Shown here piece by piece: positions 6,925 to 15,265 of a stretch of DNA of 16,473 nt (position 1 is its first letter; the number at the start of each line of letters is the position of its first letter). The DNA comes from Rhodospirillales bacterium (lineage in GTDB: Bacteria; Pseudomonadota; Alphaproteobacteria; MPNO01; UBA2964): positions 1-16,473 of the forward strand of contig PBWY01000106.1 in assembly GCA_002727395.1 (NCBI GenBank). Direction: 5' to 3'. The notes under the pieces are model-generated. The model made no database searches and was not told the origin of the DNA. It saw only the letters and a program-made list of their open reading frames with translations. The translations under genes were made by a program, and so were the position numbers.

Positions 6925-8216
6925 TTAATTTTCCCATATTTGGGAAAGCGCTGATAAAATCTGCCAAGATTAGCTGACTGAAGTCCTACTCTGAGAAAGA
7001 TTTCTTCTTCACTGTCCTCTCTACTAATTATTTCACCATTCCGATATAGCCACGCAATTATATCACCTTCTGCTACCGATAATTTAAGTTCTATAACGTC
7101 CTGAAATAAATTTAATTTATTTTCAATTAATTCTAAAAGATCATCACACCCCTCACCTGTTTTGGCTGAGATATAAATCGATTCTTTATCGATGTGGTTA
7201 ATTTTAACTTTTTGCTTTTCGCAAATTAAATCAATTTTATTTTTTACTTCAACAATACTTTTCAAACGACCTTCCGCCACACCTAATTCTCCAAGAACCG
7301 CAAATACATCCTCCTTTTGAGCTTTACTATCGGAGTGCGAAATATCACGAACATGTAGTATCAAATCAGCCTCCAGTACTTCTTCAAGCGTTGCTTTAAA
7401 GGAAGCAACAAGTGTCGTGGGCAATGAAGAAACAAAACCAACAGTGTCTGACAAGATTATTTTTTTTCTGGAAGCCGGAAGGGTTATGGCTCTCATGGTT
7501 GGATCGAGGGTCGCAAAAAGCTGATCAACCGCTTCGACCTTTGCACCTGAAAGTAGATTAAATAAAGTCGACTTACCGGCGTTAGTATATCCAACTAAAG
7601 CGACCACTGGAAAAGGTATTTTGTTTCTCGCTCTCCGATGGAGAGACCGTGTTTGAGTAACCTTTGACAATTCTTTTTTTAGACGTGAAATCCGAGTGTC
7701 AATCTGTCGTCTGTCGGATTCGATTTGAGTTTCACCGGGGCCACCCAAGAAACCGAAGCCACCCCTCTGACGTTCTAAATGTGTCCAACTGCGCACCAGC
7801 CGACTTCGTTGATATGAAAGGTGGGCCAGCTCTACTTGCAGTTTACCCTCCCTTGTACGAGCTCTCTTTCCAAATATTTCTAAAATTAAACCTGTTCGAT
7901 CAACGACTTTACAGGACCATTGAATTTCTAAATTACGCTGTTGTATAGGCGTTAGAGGAGTATCTATAAAAACAATGGAAATACATTCTCTTTCTATCAA
8001 ATGCTTGTAGGTCTTTACCGAACCCAAGCCAAAAAATGTTGCTGGCCGAATTCTATTTATTGATTGGATATCGCTAAAAACAACATCTAATTTAATAGCC
8101 TGAGCAAGTCCAACTGCTTCCCCTAGACATTCCTCTGGCAAACGTAACCCATTTCCCTTTTTTTTGTCGTATGGATGTAGAACTAAAGCCCTTTCAAGCC
8201 CTAACAAATCAAACAC
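6921..8216 (-). CDS. hflX: Ribosome-associated GTPase HflX
   Basis: GTPase that binds the 50S subunit and, in E. coli, splits stalled or heat-damaged ribosomes. The 431 residues fit the family. The HflX N-terminal domain is followed by the glycine-rich signature around GGFGFLGGPGETQIESDRR (152-170) and a coiled helical segment. Then comes the G domain: G1 GYTNAGKS (209-216), G2 near FATLDPT (234-240), G3 DTVG (257-260), G4 NKID (326-329) and G5 SAKTG. The start is GTG at 8214-8216, 10 nt after the hfq stop, with no strong Shine-Dalgarno. Translation is therefore probably coupled to hfq. The 3' end overlaps the start of the next gene by 4 nt. hfq-hflX is one of the most conserved proteobacterial gene pairs. 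Confidence 0.96.
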   Translation of the reverse strand: MFDLLGLERALVLHPYDKKKGNGLRLPEECLGEAVGLAQAIKLDVVFSDIQSINRIRPATFFGLGSVKTYKHLIERECISIVFIDTPLTPIQQRNLEIQWSCKVVDRTGLILEIFGKRARTREGKLQVELAHLSYQRSRLVRSWTHLERQRGGFGFLGGPGETQIESDRRQIDTRISRLKKELSKVTQTRSLHRRARNKIPFPVVALVGYTNAGKSTLFNLLSGAKVEAVDQLFATLDPTMRAITLPASRKKIILSDTVGFVSSLPTTLVASFKATLEEVLEADLILHVRDISHSDSKAQKEDVFAVLGELGVAEGRLKSIVEVKNKIDLICEKQKVKINHIDKESIYISAKTGEGCDDLLELIENKLNLFQDVIELKLSVAEGDIIAWLYRNGEIISREDSEEEIFLRVGLQSANLGRFYQRFPKYGKIK

Positions 8217-8226
8217 CTAACATAGG

Positions 8227-8493
8227 TTATAGATCTTCGTTAAGCGGACCGCCAACCTCGGCATTTTCATCATCCCATAGTTGCACGGGAGAAGAAGGCA
8301 TAATTGTTGAGATCGCGTGCTTGTAAACAAGCTGCGAATGCCCATCACGCCTCAAAAGGATGCAAAAATTATCAAACCAAGTCACAATACCCTGCAACTT
8401 CACGCCATTAACAAGAAATACAGTTACAGGAGATTTGTTTTTTCGTAAGTTGTTTAAAAAGACGTCCTGCAAATTTTCTTTTTTTTCTTTCAT
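8227..8493 (-). CDS. hfq: RNA chaperone Hfq
   Basis: Sm-like hexameric RNA chaperone that pairs small RNAs with mRNAs. The 88 residues hold an N-terminal helix (NLQDVFLNNLRKNK), the Sm1 region (VTVFLVNGVKLQGIVTWFDNFCILLRR) and the Sm2 motif YKHAISTI, plus a short acidic C-terminal tail as is usual in alphaproteobacteria. The start ATG at 8491-8493 has no clear Shine-Dalgarno but sits inside an A/G-rich tract (8474-8512). The N-terminus MKEKKEN includes an 8-A run across codons 3-5. A sigma70-type promoter with a near-ideal -10 lies in the 110-nt gap upstream, so hfq-hflX-phosphatase can be transcribed separately from the ntr-trkA genes. In alphaproteobacteria Hfq is linked to nitrogen regulation, which fits the neighbourhood. 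Confidence 0.97.
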   Translation of the reverse strand: MKEKKENLQDVFLNNLRKNKSPVTVFLVNGVKLQGIVTWFDNFCILLRRDGHSQLVYKHAISTIMPSSPVQLWDDENAEVGGPLNEDL

Positions 8494-8512
8494 TATTTTT
8501 TCTTTCTTTAAT

Positions 8513-8525
8513 GGCTAAAATAGCC
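8513..8525 (-). promoter_or_regulatory. hfq: Small hairpin in the hfq leader
   Basis: A perfect 5-bp inverted repeat with a 3-nt loop (GGCTA/TAGCC) lies 19 nt upstream of the hfq start and directly before the A-rich tract. If the upstream promoter is used, it falls in the 5' untranslated region. It is too short and lacks a T tail on the hfq strand, so it is not a terminator. It may be an mRNA 5' structure or chance. Confidence 0.35.
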
Positions 8526-8540
8526 GTTTTGAATTCTATT

Positions 8541-8569
8541 ATTATAAACTATCCCGGATTAACTTTGAG
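8541..8569 (-). promoter_or_regulatory. Candidate sigma70 promoter for hfq-hflX
   Basis: On the minus strand, CTCAAA (8569-8564, 3 of 6 matches to TTGACA) is followed after 17 nt by a perfect TATAAT (8546-8541). The predicted start of transcription near 8533-8535 gives a leader of about 40 nt. It is placed in the only sizeable gap (110 nt) of the whole minus-strand gene run, which supports a real promoter. Confidence 0.55.
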
Positions 8570-8603
8570 TATCTTCTTTATGTCTGAATTACCAGTAAAA
8601 GTG

Positions 8604-9266
8604 TTACCTTAACTCATTAAAAAAATTTTTAAGTTTATCACAATTCATCAAGTGAATTTTCGGCATGCATTGACCAAATTCTTCAACCAGTGGTGCATTT
8701 TTATTAATTAATATCGGAAAACACCCTGAATTATATGCACATTCCATATCTATTTTAGTATCTCCCACAAACCAAACTCTCTGACCAAGGTCAATGCCAC
8801 TTCCTTTAACAGCCAATTGTACCGGCTTTATGGATGGTTTATCTTCCTCGGCATCCATAGCACCAATTATTTTTCCAAAATATTGGCTCCAACCTAAATG
8901 ATTGGCCTCTCGTCTCAAATTCTCACCAGACTTATTACTCACTACCCCCAAATAAACACCTTTTTTCTTCATAGATATTAATAGCTTCTCTGCTCCAGGA
9001 AGCACTTCTAATCTTTTCAAATGAATCTTTTTGAAACGCATGTAGAAAATATCACGCGCTGTTTTCCATTTATCTCCAAAGAGTCCAGGAAAAGATTCGC
9101 GTAATGAAAGTCTTACATTATTTTTACTATCTTCGAGCGACCACAAGGGATATCCCATTTTTTTTAAAGTAAAATTCATCGCATCATGAATGACAGGCCA
9201 AGTATCTACCAATGTATTGTCCCAATCAAAGAGGACTCCAACTGGTCGTTTTAAATTAATCGACAT
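8604..9266 (-). CDS. HAD-superfamily phosphatase, phosphoglycolate-phosphatase-like
   Basis: Haloacid-dehalogenase-fold phosphatase of 220 residues. Motif I is FDWDNTLVDT (nucleophile D14, acid D16; DxDNT rather than the commoner DxDGT), motif II VVSNKS (S110), motif III lysine in EDKPSIKP (K143 or K147) and motif IV VGDTKIDM (D169, D173). A helical cap follows motif I, as in the Gph/PGMB class. I chose the ATG at 9266 because GAGG (9275-9272) is 5 nt upstream and the next residues lead straight into the first beta strand. A longer in-frame ATG at 9341 would place 25 residues inside dat with no fold support. The gap to dat is 7 nt, so the two are co-transcribed. The FDWDNTLVD subgroup appears typical of alphaproteobacteria (from memory). 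The substrate is not determined. Confidence 0.87.
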   Translation of the reverse strand: MSINLKRPVGVLFDWDNTLVDTWPVIHDAMNFTLKKMGYPLWSLEDSKNNVRLSLRESFPGLFGDKWKTARDIFYMRFKKIHLKRLEVLPGAEKLLISMKKKGVYLGVVSNKSGENLRREANHLGWSQYFGKIIGAMDAEEDKPSIKPVQLAVKGSGIDLGQRVWFVGDTKIDMECAYNSGCFPILINKNAPLVEEFGQCMPKIHLMNCDKLKNFFNELR

Positions 9267-9271
9267 CTTTG

Positions 9272-9275
9272 CCTC
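9272..9275 (-). promoter_or_regulatory. Shine-Dalgarno that fixes the HAD phosphatase start
   Basis: GAGG on the minus strand overlaps the TGA stop of dat (TGAGG) and is spaced 5 nt from the ATG at 9266. This supports the short start and suggests stop-start coupling between dat and the phosphatase gene. Confidence 0.6.
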
Positions 9276-10128
9276 AATGTTCAAAAATATACTCTTTATA
9301 TATCGCCAATAATTTTTGAGAAATATTACCCGCCTTCCCATTCCCTATTTTAACACCATCTATTTCGATTACTGGCATCACAAGAGAGGTGGTACTGGTT
9401 AAAAACGCTTCCTTCGCTTTCTGAGCCTCTTTGAGGGTGAAACCTTTCTGCTTAACATTTAAATTATTTTTTAAAGCTAAATCAATAATTCGCATTCTAG
9501 TAATACCACCTAATATTTCAGGTCCCAAAGGACGAGTTACTAGTTGATTGTCATGGTTTACTATCCAGGCATTGGTTGATGCTCCCTCTGTAATCTGTGA
9601 CTTTTCATCCACCATCCACGTTTCATATGCGCCTTTATCAATCGCAAACTGTTTATTTAAAACATTCGGAAGAAGTGAGACCGATTTGATATCTCTTCGT
9701 GACCAACGATTTTCTTTTATTGTTACAACTTTGGCACCGAATTGATGTTTATTTTGGTAGAAAAAATCATTGTGCGCCGCGGTTACTATTAATGAAGGCT
9801 TGGTACTTTTAGACGGGAATTCATGGACCCTTTGTGCAACCCCACGAGTTATTTGCAAATATATAATACCATTTTTTAAGTAATTACGTTTAAGGACAGT
9901 TTTTAGAATCAGACTCAAAACACGCTTGTTACAAGGCCAGTCGATATTCAAACAAGATAAGGAATAACTTAAACGATCAAGGTGTGCCTCAAGGTCTATC
10001 AAGTGAGAATTAATAACAGCAATAACTTCATAGACACCGTCAGAAAATTGATAACCCCTATCATCAATATGAACCAAGGCTTTATTTTTTAAAACATAAC
10101 GACCATTCACATATGCAATCTGAGGCAT
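9274..10128 (-). CDS. dat: D-amino-acid aminotransferase (class IV, PLP)
   Basis: Fold-type IV PLP enzyme that transaminates D-amino acids with 2-oxoglutarate, for example making D-glutamate or D-alanine for peptidoglycan. The 284 residues match the Bacillus D-AAT length (about 282). The PLP lysine is K148 in RRDIKSVSLLPNV, and the cofactor-contact glutamate is E181 in ITEGASTN; these align by motif with K145 and E177 of the Bacillus enzyme. The RxH pair in TRGVAQRVHEFP (R100, H102) matches the residues that bind the substrate carboxylate in D-AAT and argues against branched-chain aminotransferase (IlvE) or ADC lyase (PabC). The gene starts 9 nt after trkA with no strong Shine-Dalgarno. dat beside trkA and hfq is seen in other Rhodospirillales-type genomes. 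Family is firm; D-specificity is likely rather than proven. Confidence 0.9.
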   Translation of the reverse strand: MPQIAYVNGRYVLKNKALVHIDDRGYQFSDGVYEVIAVINSHLIDLEAHLDRLSYSLSCLNIDWPCNKRVLSLILKTVLKRNYLKNGIIYLQITRGVAQRVHEFPSKSTKPSLIVTAAHNDFFYQNKHQFGAKVVTIKENRWSRRDIKSVSLLPNVLNKQFAIDKGAYETWMVDEKSQITEGASTNAWIVNHDNQLVTRPLGPEILGGITRMRIIDLALKNNLNVKQKGFTLKEAQKAKEAFLTSTTSLVMPVIEIDGVKIGNGKAGNISQKLLAIYKEYIFEH

Positions 10129-10137
10129 GGGACTAAA

Positions 10138-11514
10138 TCAGAAAAATTCTAAACGGACTGCAAACAAATTTTCTATCGCCTTAATTGATTCAGCTGCTGC
10201 GAAAAGAACTACCTTGTCGTTAACCCTCAAAACTGTATCGGCTCTTGGTATAATTACATCTTTTTCTCTTACTATAGCGCCAAACAAAACTCCATCTGGT
10301 AAATCTGCTTCTCTGATGCGTTTACCATTCAACCCAGACATTTCTAAAATTTCGGCCTCAATTACTTCACCAAAACCATCAACTAGGGAGTGTACAGCCT
10401 TAATACGACCACGTCTTACATGCTGTAAAATGGTAGATACAGTAATTTCCCTTGGGTTAACGACGACATCAATACCAAGTGAAGTAATAAGTGGCGAATA
10501 TGTAGCATTATTAACTAATGTTATTGCTCTTTCGGTTCCGAATCTCTTTGCTAATAAAGAAGCTAAAATATTTGTTTCATCATCGTTGGTAACAGCAATA
10601 ATTGCCTCGCTCTCATTTACACCGGCTTCATCTAAAATCTCCGGATCAATGACATCACCATTAATGACCACTGTGTCTTCCAATAAATCAGCGACGTGAT
10701 GCGCACGATCACTCTCCGTTTCTATAATTCGAGCAGATACTCCCTTGTGTTCAGCCTCTATTATTTCGCCAAGAAATGTACCCACATGACCGCCTCCGGC
10801 AATAATAATCCGGCGAGCCATTCTTTCCTCATGACCAAAAACAGACATGGCCCTTTTAATATGTTGTGTGTCAGCAACGAAGTAGACATTATCACCCTCG
10901 AGTAATTGGTCGTCAGCCGAAGGTACTAGCCCAACACCGTCACGATATATCGCAACAACAACAATGTTGAGATCCGGAAATACGCCGGTTAATTGACGCA
11001 GGGGCGTATTAATAACAGGGCAATCCGAATTACATCTCACGCCCATCATTTTAACTAGTCCATCAACAAAGGAGATTGATTCAAAAGAACCTGGGACCTG
11101 AAGTCTTCTCGAAATCGTTTTCGCAATTTCCATTTCTGGTGAAATAATGACGTCAATCGGCATGTGGTCTCGACTAAAGAGGTCTGCCCAAATAGGATCC
11201 CTATAACTTTGATCTCTAATTCTTGCAATTTTAGTCGGCACATTGAATAAGGAATGGGCCACTTGACATGCTACCATATTGACTTCGTCCGCATACGTGA
11301 CGGCAATAATCATATCAGCGTCAGCTGCACCTGCTCTTTCAAGAACATCGGGATGTGAACCGAAACCGACAAAAGCTTGCACGTCTAAAGCGTCACCGAC
11401 TCTGCGCACCAATTCCGGAGACTGATCGATTACAACCACGTCATTTTGTTCTGCGGACAATTGTTTAGCAATATGAAATCCAACCTGCCCAGCGCCACTT
11501 ACAATAACTTTCAT
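10138..11514 (-). CDS. trkA: Trk potassium uptake regulatory protein TrkA
   Basis: Cytoplasmic peripheral subunit that gates the TrkH/TrkG K+ channel by binding NAD(H) and adenine nucleotides. The 458 residues hold two full RCK_N/RCK_C repeats. Rossmann signature 1 is GAGQVG (7-12) with D30 ending the second strand. Signature 2 is GGGHVG (240-245), followed by an acidic residue in the second strand (RIIETE). RCK_C domains follow each (around 145-220 and 370-455). The length equals E. coli TrkA. No trkH is seen in the window. It is 24 nt downstream of ntrX; the ntrX-trkA link is highly conserved in alphaproteobacteria, so TrkA is probably made from the ntr transcript. The long open frame on the opposite strand (10127-10699) is a shadow. 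Confidence 0.96.
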   Translation of the reverse strand: MKVIVSGAGQVGFHIAKQLSAEQNDVVVIDQSPELVRRVGDALDVQAFVGFGSHPDVLERAGAADADMIIAVTYADEVNMVACQVAHSLFNVPTKIARIRDQSYRDPIWADLFSRDHMPIDVIISPEMEIAKTISRRLQVPGSFESISFVDGLVKMMGVRCNSDCPVINTPLRQLTGVFPDLNIVVVAIYRDGVGLVPSADDQLLEGDNVYFVADTQHIKRAMSVFGHEERMARRIIIAGGGHVGTFLGEIIEAEHKGVSARIIETESDRAHHVADLLEDTVVINGDVIDPEILDEAGVNESEAIIAVTNDDETNILASLLAKRFGTERAITLVNNATYSPLITSLGIDVVVNPREITVSTILQHVRRGRIKAVHSLVDGFGEVIEAEILEMSGLNGKRIREADLPDGVLFGAIVREKDVIIPRADTVLRVNDKVVLFAAAESIKAIENLFAVRLEFF

Positions 11515-11538
11515 AGGTTTTACATCATCTAATTTTCA

Positions 11539-12951
11539 TTAAAGGGTTTTATTCGTTGGGTTTTCTTTCTCAAAAATTCCAAGAGATTTTAGTTTTCTAT
11601 GCAACGCAGATCTCTCCATACCGATAAATTCTGCTGTTTTAGAGACATTTCCACCAAATCTTGAAACTTGGGCTTTTAAATATTGCCTTTCAAATACTTC
11701 GCGCGCTTCTCTAATAGAGAGACCCATAACTTCTCCACCCTCATCCCAGCGTATAGAAACCGGAGTTTCGGATCCTATTTCTGGCGGGAGGGACTCAGTG
11801 GAAATCATTTTTTCTGTTGTTTCGTTTGCCATAATTAAAATCCAGTCGACAATATTACGCAACTGCCGAACGTTTCCGGGCCAATCATAACTTTGCAGGC
11901 ATACCAACGCCTCTTTCGAGATCTTTTTCTTTGCTATACCGTTGGAACGAGATGCAATGTCCATAAAGTGCTCAAATAGAACAGGTATATCTTCCGGTCT
12001 GGTCCTCAAAGCCGGAACAGGTAACGGAACTACGCAAAGGCGATAATATAAATCTTCCCTAAATTTTCCACTTGTTATTTCTTTTTTTAAATCTCGATTA
12101 GAGCTAGCAATCACCCGGATGTTAACCTCAATAGGATCAATTCCGCCCACTCTCTGAAACCGTTGTTCTTGTAAAACTCTTACAATTTTACCTTGTGTTT
12201 CTAATGGCATATCAGCGACTTCATCCAAAAACAGTGTTCCGCCATTGGCTTTTTCAAATATTCCAGTTATTAATTTTTGATCAACTCCGCCCTCTGAACC
12301 AAAAAGTTCCAATTCCATTCTTTCGGGGATCATGGTTGCACAGTTTAAAACGATAAGGGGAGAGTCCTTTCTGTTGGAGGTAGAATGAATCAGACGAGCA
12401 ATTACTTCCTTTCCTACTCCAGCCTCCCCAGTAATTAAAACGCGGCTATCTGTGGGTGCAACCCGTTCAATAATATTTTGAATCTGTGTGATACTTGATG
12501 AAACTCCAACTAGGGGAACAACACCATCAACTTTTCGCCTTAAATCTTCGTTTTCACGACGCAAACGTGCAGAATCCATTGCCCTTTCCGCCATAATAAT
12601 TAATCTATCGGCTTCAAATGGTTTCTCTATAAAATCATAAGCACCTAATTTTATAGTATTTACTGCGGTCTCTATATCGGCGTGTCCGCTGATCATAATT
12701 ACGGGAATGGTCGGATAATCGTTTTTTAAAAATTTCAACAATTCTATTCCATCAAATTCACTACCTTGCAACCAAATGTCTAAGACAATCAATTCGGGAA
12801 CGTTATTTGCTAAATATTTAATCACAAATTCACTATTTTGGGCTTCTTCGCAAAGATACCCTTCGTCCCGAAATATTTCAGCAATCAAATGCCGAATATC
12901 TTCCTCATCATCAATCACAAGGATACTGGAAGGCATTTTCTCATCTAACAT
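11539..12951 (-). CDS. ntrX: Response regulator NtrX (NtrC-like, no GAFTGA)
   Basis: Response regulator paired with NtrY. Domain order in 470 residues: receiver 9-125 (acidic D14/D15, phospho-acceptor D58, S88, K110); AAA+ 145-375 with Walker A GEAGVGKE (175-182), Walker B FLDEVAD (241-247), arginine-finger region FREDLYYRL (297-305) and WPGNVRQL (357-364); and a Fis-type helix-turn-helix at about 430-455. The GAFTGA loop that contacts sigma54 is absent: ELFG (215-218) is followed by SEGGVDQKLITGIFEKA, three residues shorter than in the neighbouring NtrC. Such loss is known in alphaproteobacterial NtrX, which then regulates sigma54-independently. The start at 12951 lacks a Shine-Dalgarno; M6 at 12936 is an alternative closer to the family norm. 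The gene is 36 nt after ntrY. Confidence 0.94.
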   Translation of the reverse strand: MLDEKMPSSILVIDDEEDIRHLIAEIFRDEGYLCEEAQNSEFVIKYLANNVPELIVLDIWLQGSEFDGIELLKFLKNDYPTIPVIMISGHADIETAVNTIKLGAYDFIEKPFEADRLIIMAERAMDSARLRRENEDLRRKVDGVVPLVGVSSSITQIQNIIERVAPTDSRVLITGEAGVGKEVIARLIHSTSNRKDSPLIVLNCATMIPERMELELFGSEGGVDQKLITGIFEKANGGTLFLDEVADMPLETQGKIVRVLQEQRFQRVGGIDPIEVNIRVIASSNRDLKKEITSGKFREDLYYRLCVVPLPVPALRTRPEDIPVLFEHFMDIASRSNGIAKKKISKEALVCLQSYDWPGNVRQLRNIVDWILIMANETTEKMISTESLPPEIGSETPVSIRWDEGGEVMGLSIREAREVFERQYLKAQVSRFGGNVSKTAEFIGMERSALHRKLKSLGIFEKENPTNKTL

Positions 12952-12987
12952 ATAAAAATTTTAAAAAAATCCGATTTTCCCATAACG

Positions 12988-15219
12988 TTAACAATCCTCT
13001 AGGGTATTTGTCATAACTAATTGAACAACAGCTCCACCATTTTGGTTATTCCTTAAAGTTAATTCACCATCATGGTCTTCAATAATTTTACTGACAATCG
13101 CTAAACCCAACCCAGTTCCCTTTTCTCTATTAGTTACATATGGTTCGGTTAGTCTATGAATATTTCCATCTTCAGGTAGTCCCTTACCATTGTCTATTAT
13201 TTTAATAATTATTTTATTACCCTCAGAAAATATTAAAATATCGACCGACCCCGTATACTCATTGTTAACATTGGATTCTTTAAATTCATAAATAGACTCC
13301 ACAGAATTTTGTAACAAATTAGTAAGTGCGCGACCCAATTGTCCTGCATCACACAGAATATAATGATTTTTATTTTCAAAATTATCATTAAATTTAATAT
13401 CCCGGTGAGCGGTTTCGAATAAAATTAGTGAATTTCGGCAAATTTCAACAAGATTTTCATGTTTCATTATTGGAGCCGGCATTCGTGCAAAATCAGAAAA
13501 TTCGTCAACCAAACGACCAATACCGGCAACCTGACGAATGATTGTATCGGTACAATTCAAAAATATTGTTTTATCGCTCTTGATTTCTGATTGATATTTC
13601 CGTTTTAGTCGGTCTGCCGCTAACCGAATGGGCGTAAGTGGATTCTTAATTTCGTGAGCAATTCTTCTAGCCACGTCTGACCATGCCGCCTTACGTTGTG
13701 CGTTGAGTAATTCTGTAATGTCATCAAAAGTAACTACAAAATCTTTATCCGCACCTTTTCCACCCTGAGACGAAATTCGAACCATAATAGTCTGCAAATG
13801 TGGGCCATTTTTTATAGTAATTTGTCCGTTTATCGGATTAGAAGGGTTTTTAAAGGCTTCCTTCAATAACTCAGAACATTCCGGCAATAAATCGACAAGT
13901 TTTCGGCCGGTCGCCTCTTCTCCAAAATATTCTGAGAAATCGGCTGCGGCGTTATTCATTACTCTAATTTCTCCATCACCATTTAGACCTATGACACCCG
14001 AGGAGACACCGGCAAGTACCGTCTCCATAAAATGCCGTCTATTATCAAGTTGCCTGTTGGCTTCTACTAAATTGTCACGTTGAACATTTAATTGTTCTGC
14101 CATCCTATTAAAGGAACGACTTAGGGTTCCAACCTCATCAGCACCTGAGATTTCATCGACACGAACTGTCAAGTCACCGCTTCGAACCTTCTCAGCAGCT
14201 CCAACTAGTTCACTTATAGGCCGAGCCAATCTTGTAGCGAAAGTCAACCCAACCCAAATAGCCGATAAAAGTAACAGCAATGCCACAAGTATAAAAACCA
14301 TCGCAAAGGTAATCTCTATACTTCCCCTTTCACCCTCCAACTCTTCGTATTCGCGTACTGCTGAACGAGTACGCTCGATATGTCCTAAAACTCTGTGATC
14401 TATGAATCTTGTTACGTATAAAAATAGATCAAAATGTGGCTCTAATTTAACTAATGCTCTAACTTGATCTTCTTCCTTCGCTTTTAATATAACTGTTTCA
14501 CCTTGCCTCGCACGATCTAAAGCCCAAATCGGGACAGGCTCATTAAAAAAGGATAAGCCGATTTGACTCCACCGGGCTTTGGTTCTTCCGCTGGAATCAA
14601 AAACTAACACTTCACTCAGCGCACGAACCGTTCCCTGCGTAGAAATGAAGCGATAAAATGTTTTGTTGTTGTTTAATACTCTAGGTGCAAGACGACTGGT
14701 ATCACGTGCCATCGCCAGAATATCTCCTCTAATGGTTTGTTGGTGTTCTTTGAGGTATGCCTGCGCTACAGCATTAGATTCAGAAAGAGCAGTTCTGACC
14801 CTATCACTAAACCATGTTTGAATACCTAAACTAAATAGAATAGCAGAGGAAACCGACACAACAATCGTCGGAGTCACTGCCACCAGACTAAACAAAAGTA
14901 CTAGGCGCGTATGCAAACGCGACCCTACAGCACCCCGCCTTCTTTCCATCCACAACTGAACCAAACGTCTAGCGACTACTGTTCCGAGAATTAAAAATAA
15001 AAATAGATCGATGTTGAGTATTATTAGGACACGCTTAACACTCAAACCGCTGGTGCCAAACTGTGCCCAGCCACTAAGAACCGCATATGTTAAAACTGCC
15101 ATTCCAAGAGCAGCAATCATAAGCAGGATCACTAATTTTCGTCCAAGTCCTACTCGCCCTGCCCAATTTTTAAGCTTAATTAACACACTTATACTATAGG
15201 CCGAGTTTTTTTCGGACAT
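12988..15219 (-). CDS. ntrY: Membrane sensor histidine kinase NtrY
   Basis: Sensor kinase for NtrX, linked in relatives to nitrogen and redox or low-oxygen responses. In 743 residues: three N-terminal membrane segments (about 28-50, 63-85, 105-131), a periplasmic region of about 170 residues, a fourth membrane segment (about 303-328), HAMP (about 325-378), PAS (about 392-505), HisKA with the phospho-histidine H522 in RIAHEIKNPLTPI, and HATPase with N-box NLLQNSVES (N634, N638), G1 DNGKG (676-680) and G2 GTGLGLA (701-707). All catalytic boxes are intact. Shine-Dalgarno GGAG (15230-15227) is 7 nt before the ATG. It follows ntrC by 46 nt. The architecture and length fit canonical NtrY (about 740-780 residues), distinguishing it from soluble NtrB. 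Confidence 0.96.
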   Translation of the reverse strand: MSEKNSAYSISVLIKLKNWAGRVGLGRKLVILLMIAALGMAVLTYAVLSGWAQFGTSGLSVKRVLIILNIDLFLFLILGTVVARRLVQLWMERRRGAVGSRLHTRLVLLFSLVAVTPTIVVSVSSAILFSLGIQTWFSDRVRTALSESNAVAQAYLKEHQQTIRGDILAMARDTSRLAPRVLNNNKTFYRFISTQGTVRALSEVLVFDSSGRTKARWSQIGLSFFNEPVPIWALDRARQGETVILKAKEEDQVRALVKLEPHFDLFLYVTRFIDHRVLGHIERTRSAVREYEELEGERGSIEITFAMVFILVALLLLLSAIWVGLTFATRLARPISELVGAAEKVRSGDLTVRVDEISGADEVGTLSRSFNRMAEQLNVQRDNLVEANRQLDNRRHFMETVLAGVSSGVIGLNGDGEIRVMNNAAADFSEYFGEEATGRKLVDLLPECSELLKEAFKNPSNPINGQITIKNGPHLQTIMVRISSQGGKGADKDFVVTFDDITELLNAQRKAAWSDVARRIAHEIKNPLTPIRLAADRLKRKYQSEIKSDKTIFLNCTDTIIRQVAGIGRLVDEFSDFARMPAPIMKHENLVEICRNSLILFETAHRDIKFNDNFENKNHYILCDAGQLGRALTNLLQNSVESIYEFKESNVNNEYTGSVDILIFSEGNKIIIKIIDNGKGLPEDGNIHRLTEPYVTNREKGTGLGLAIVSKIIEDHDGELTLRNNQNGGAVVQLVMTNTLEDC

Positions 15220-15265
15220 TTAGAGTCTCCGCTTACATAGGATTGTTTTTTTTGTTAAATGCATC

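Noticed and set aside
7664..7948. 94-codon plus-strand open frame
   Set aside because: Fully antisense to the conserved signature region of hflX, with no Shine-Dalgarno or family resemblance.
9267..9341. N-terminal extension of the HAD phosphatase from the ATG at 9341
   Set aside because: It overlaps the end of dat, has no ribosome binding site and adds residues with no place in the fold; the ATG at 9266 has a good Shine-Dalgarno.
10127..10699. 190-codon open frame on the plus strand
   Set aside because: It lies antisense to trkA, which has clear RCK domains; the protein is low-complexity Ser/Thr/Ile-rich with no recognisable fold and is a codon-bias shadow.
12963..12978. AAAATC/GATTTT inverted repeat followed on the minus strand by a T run, between ntrY and ntrX
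   Set aside because: Stem is almost all A-T and only 6 bp with a 1-nt centre; not a credible terminator, and the ntrYX pair is expected to be co-transcribed.
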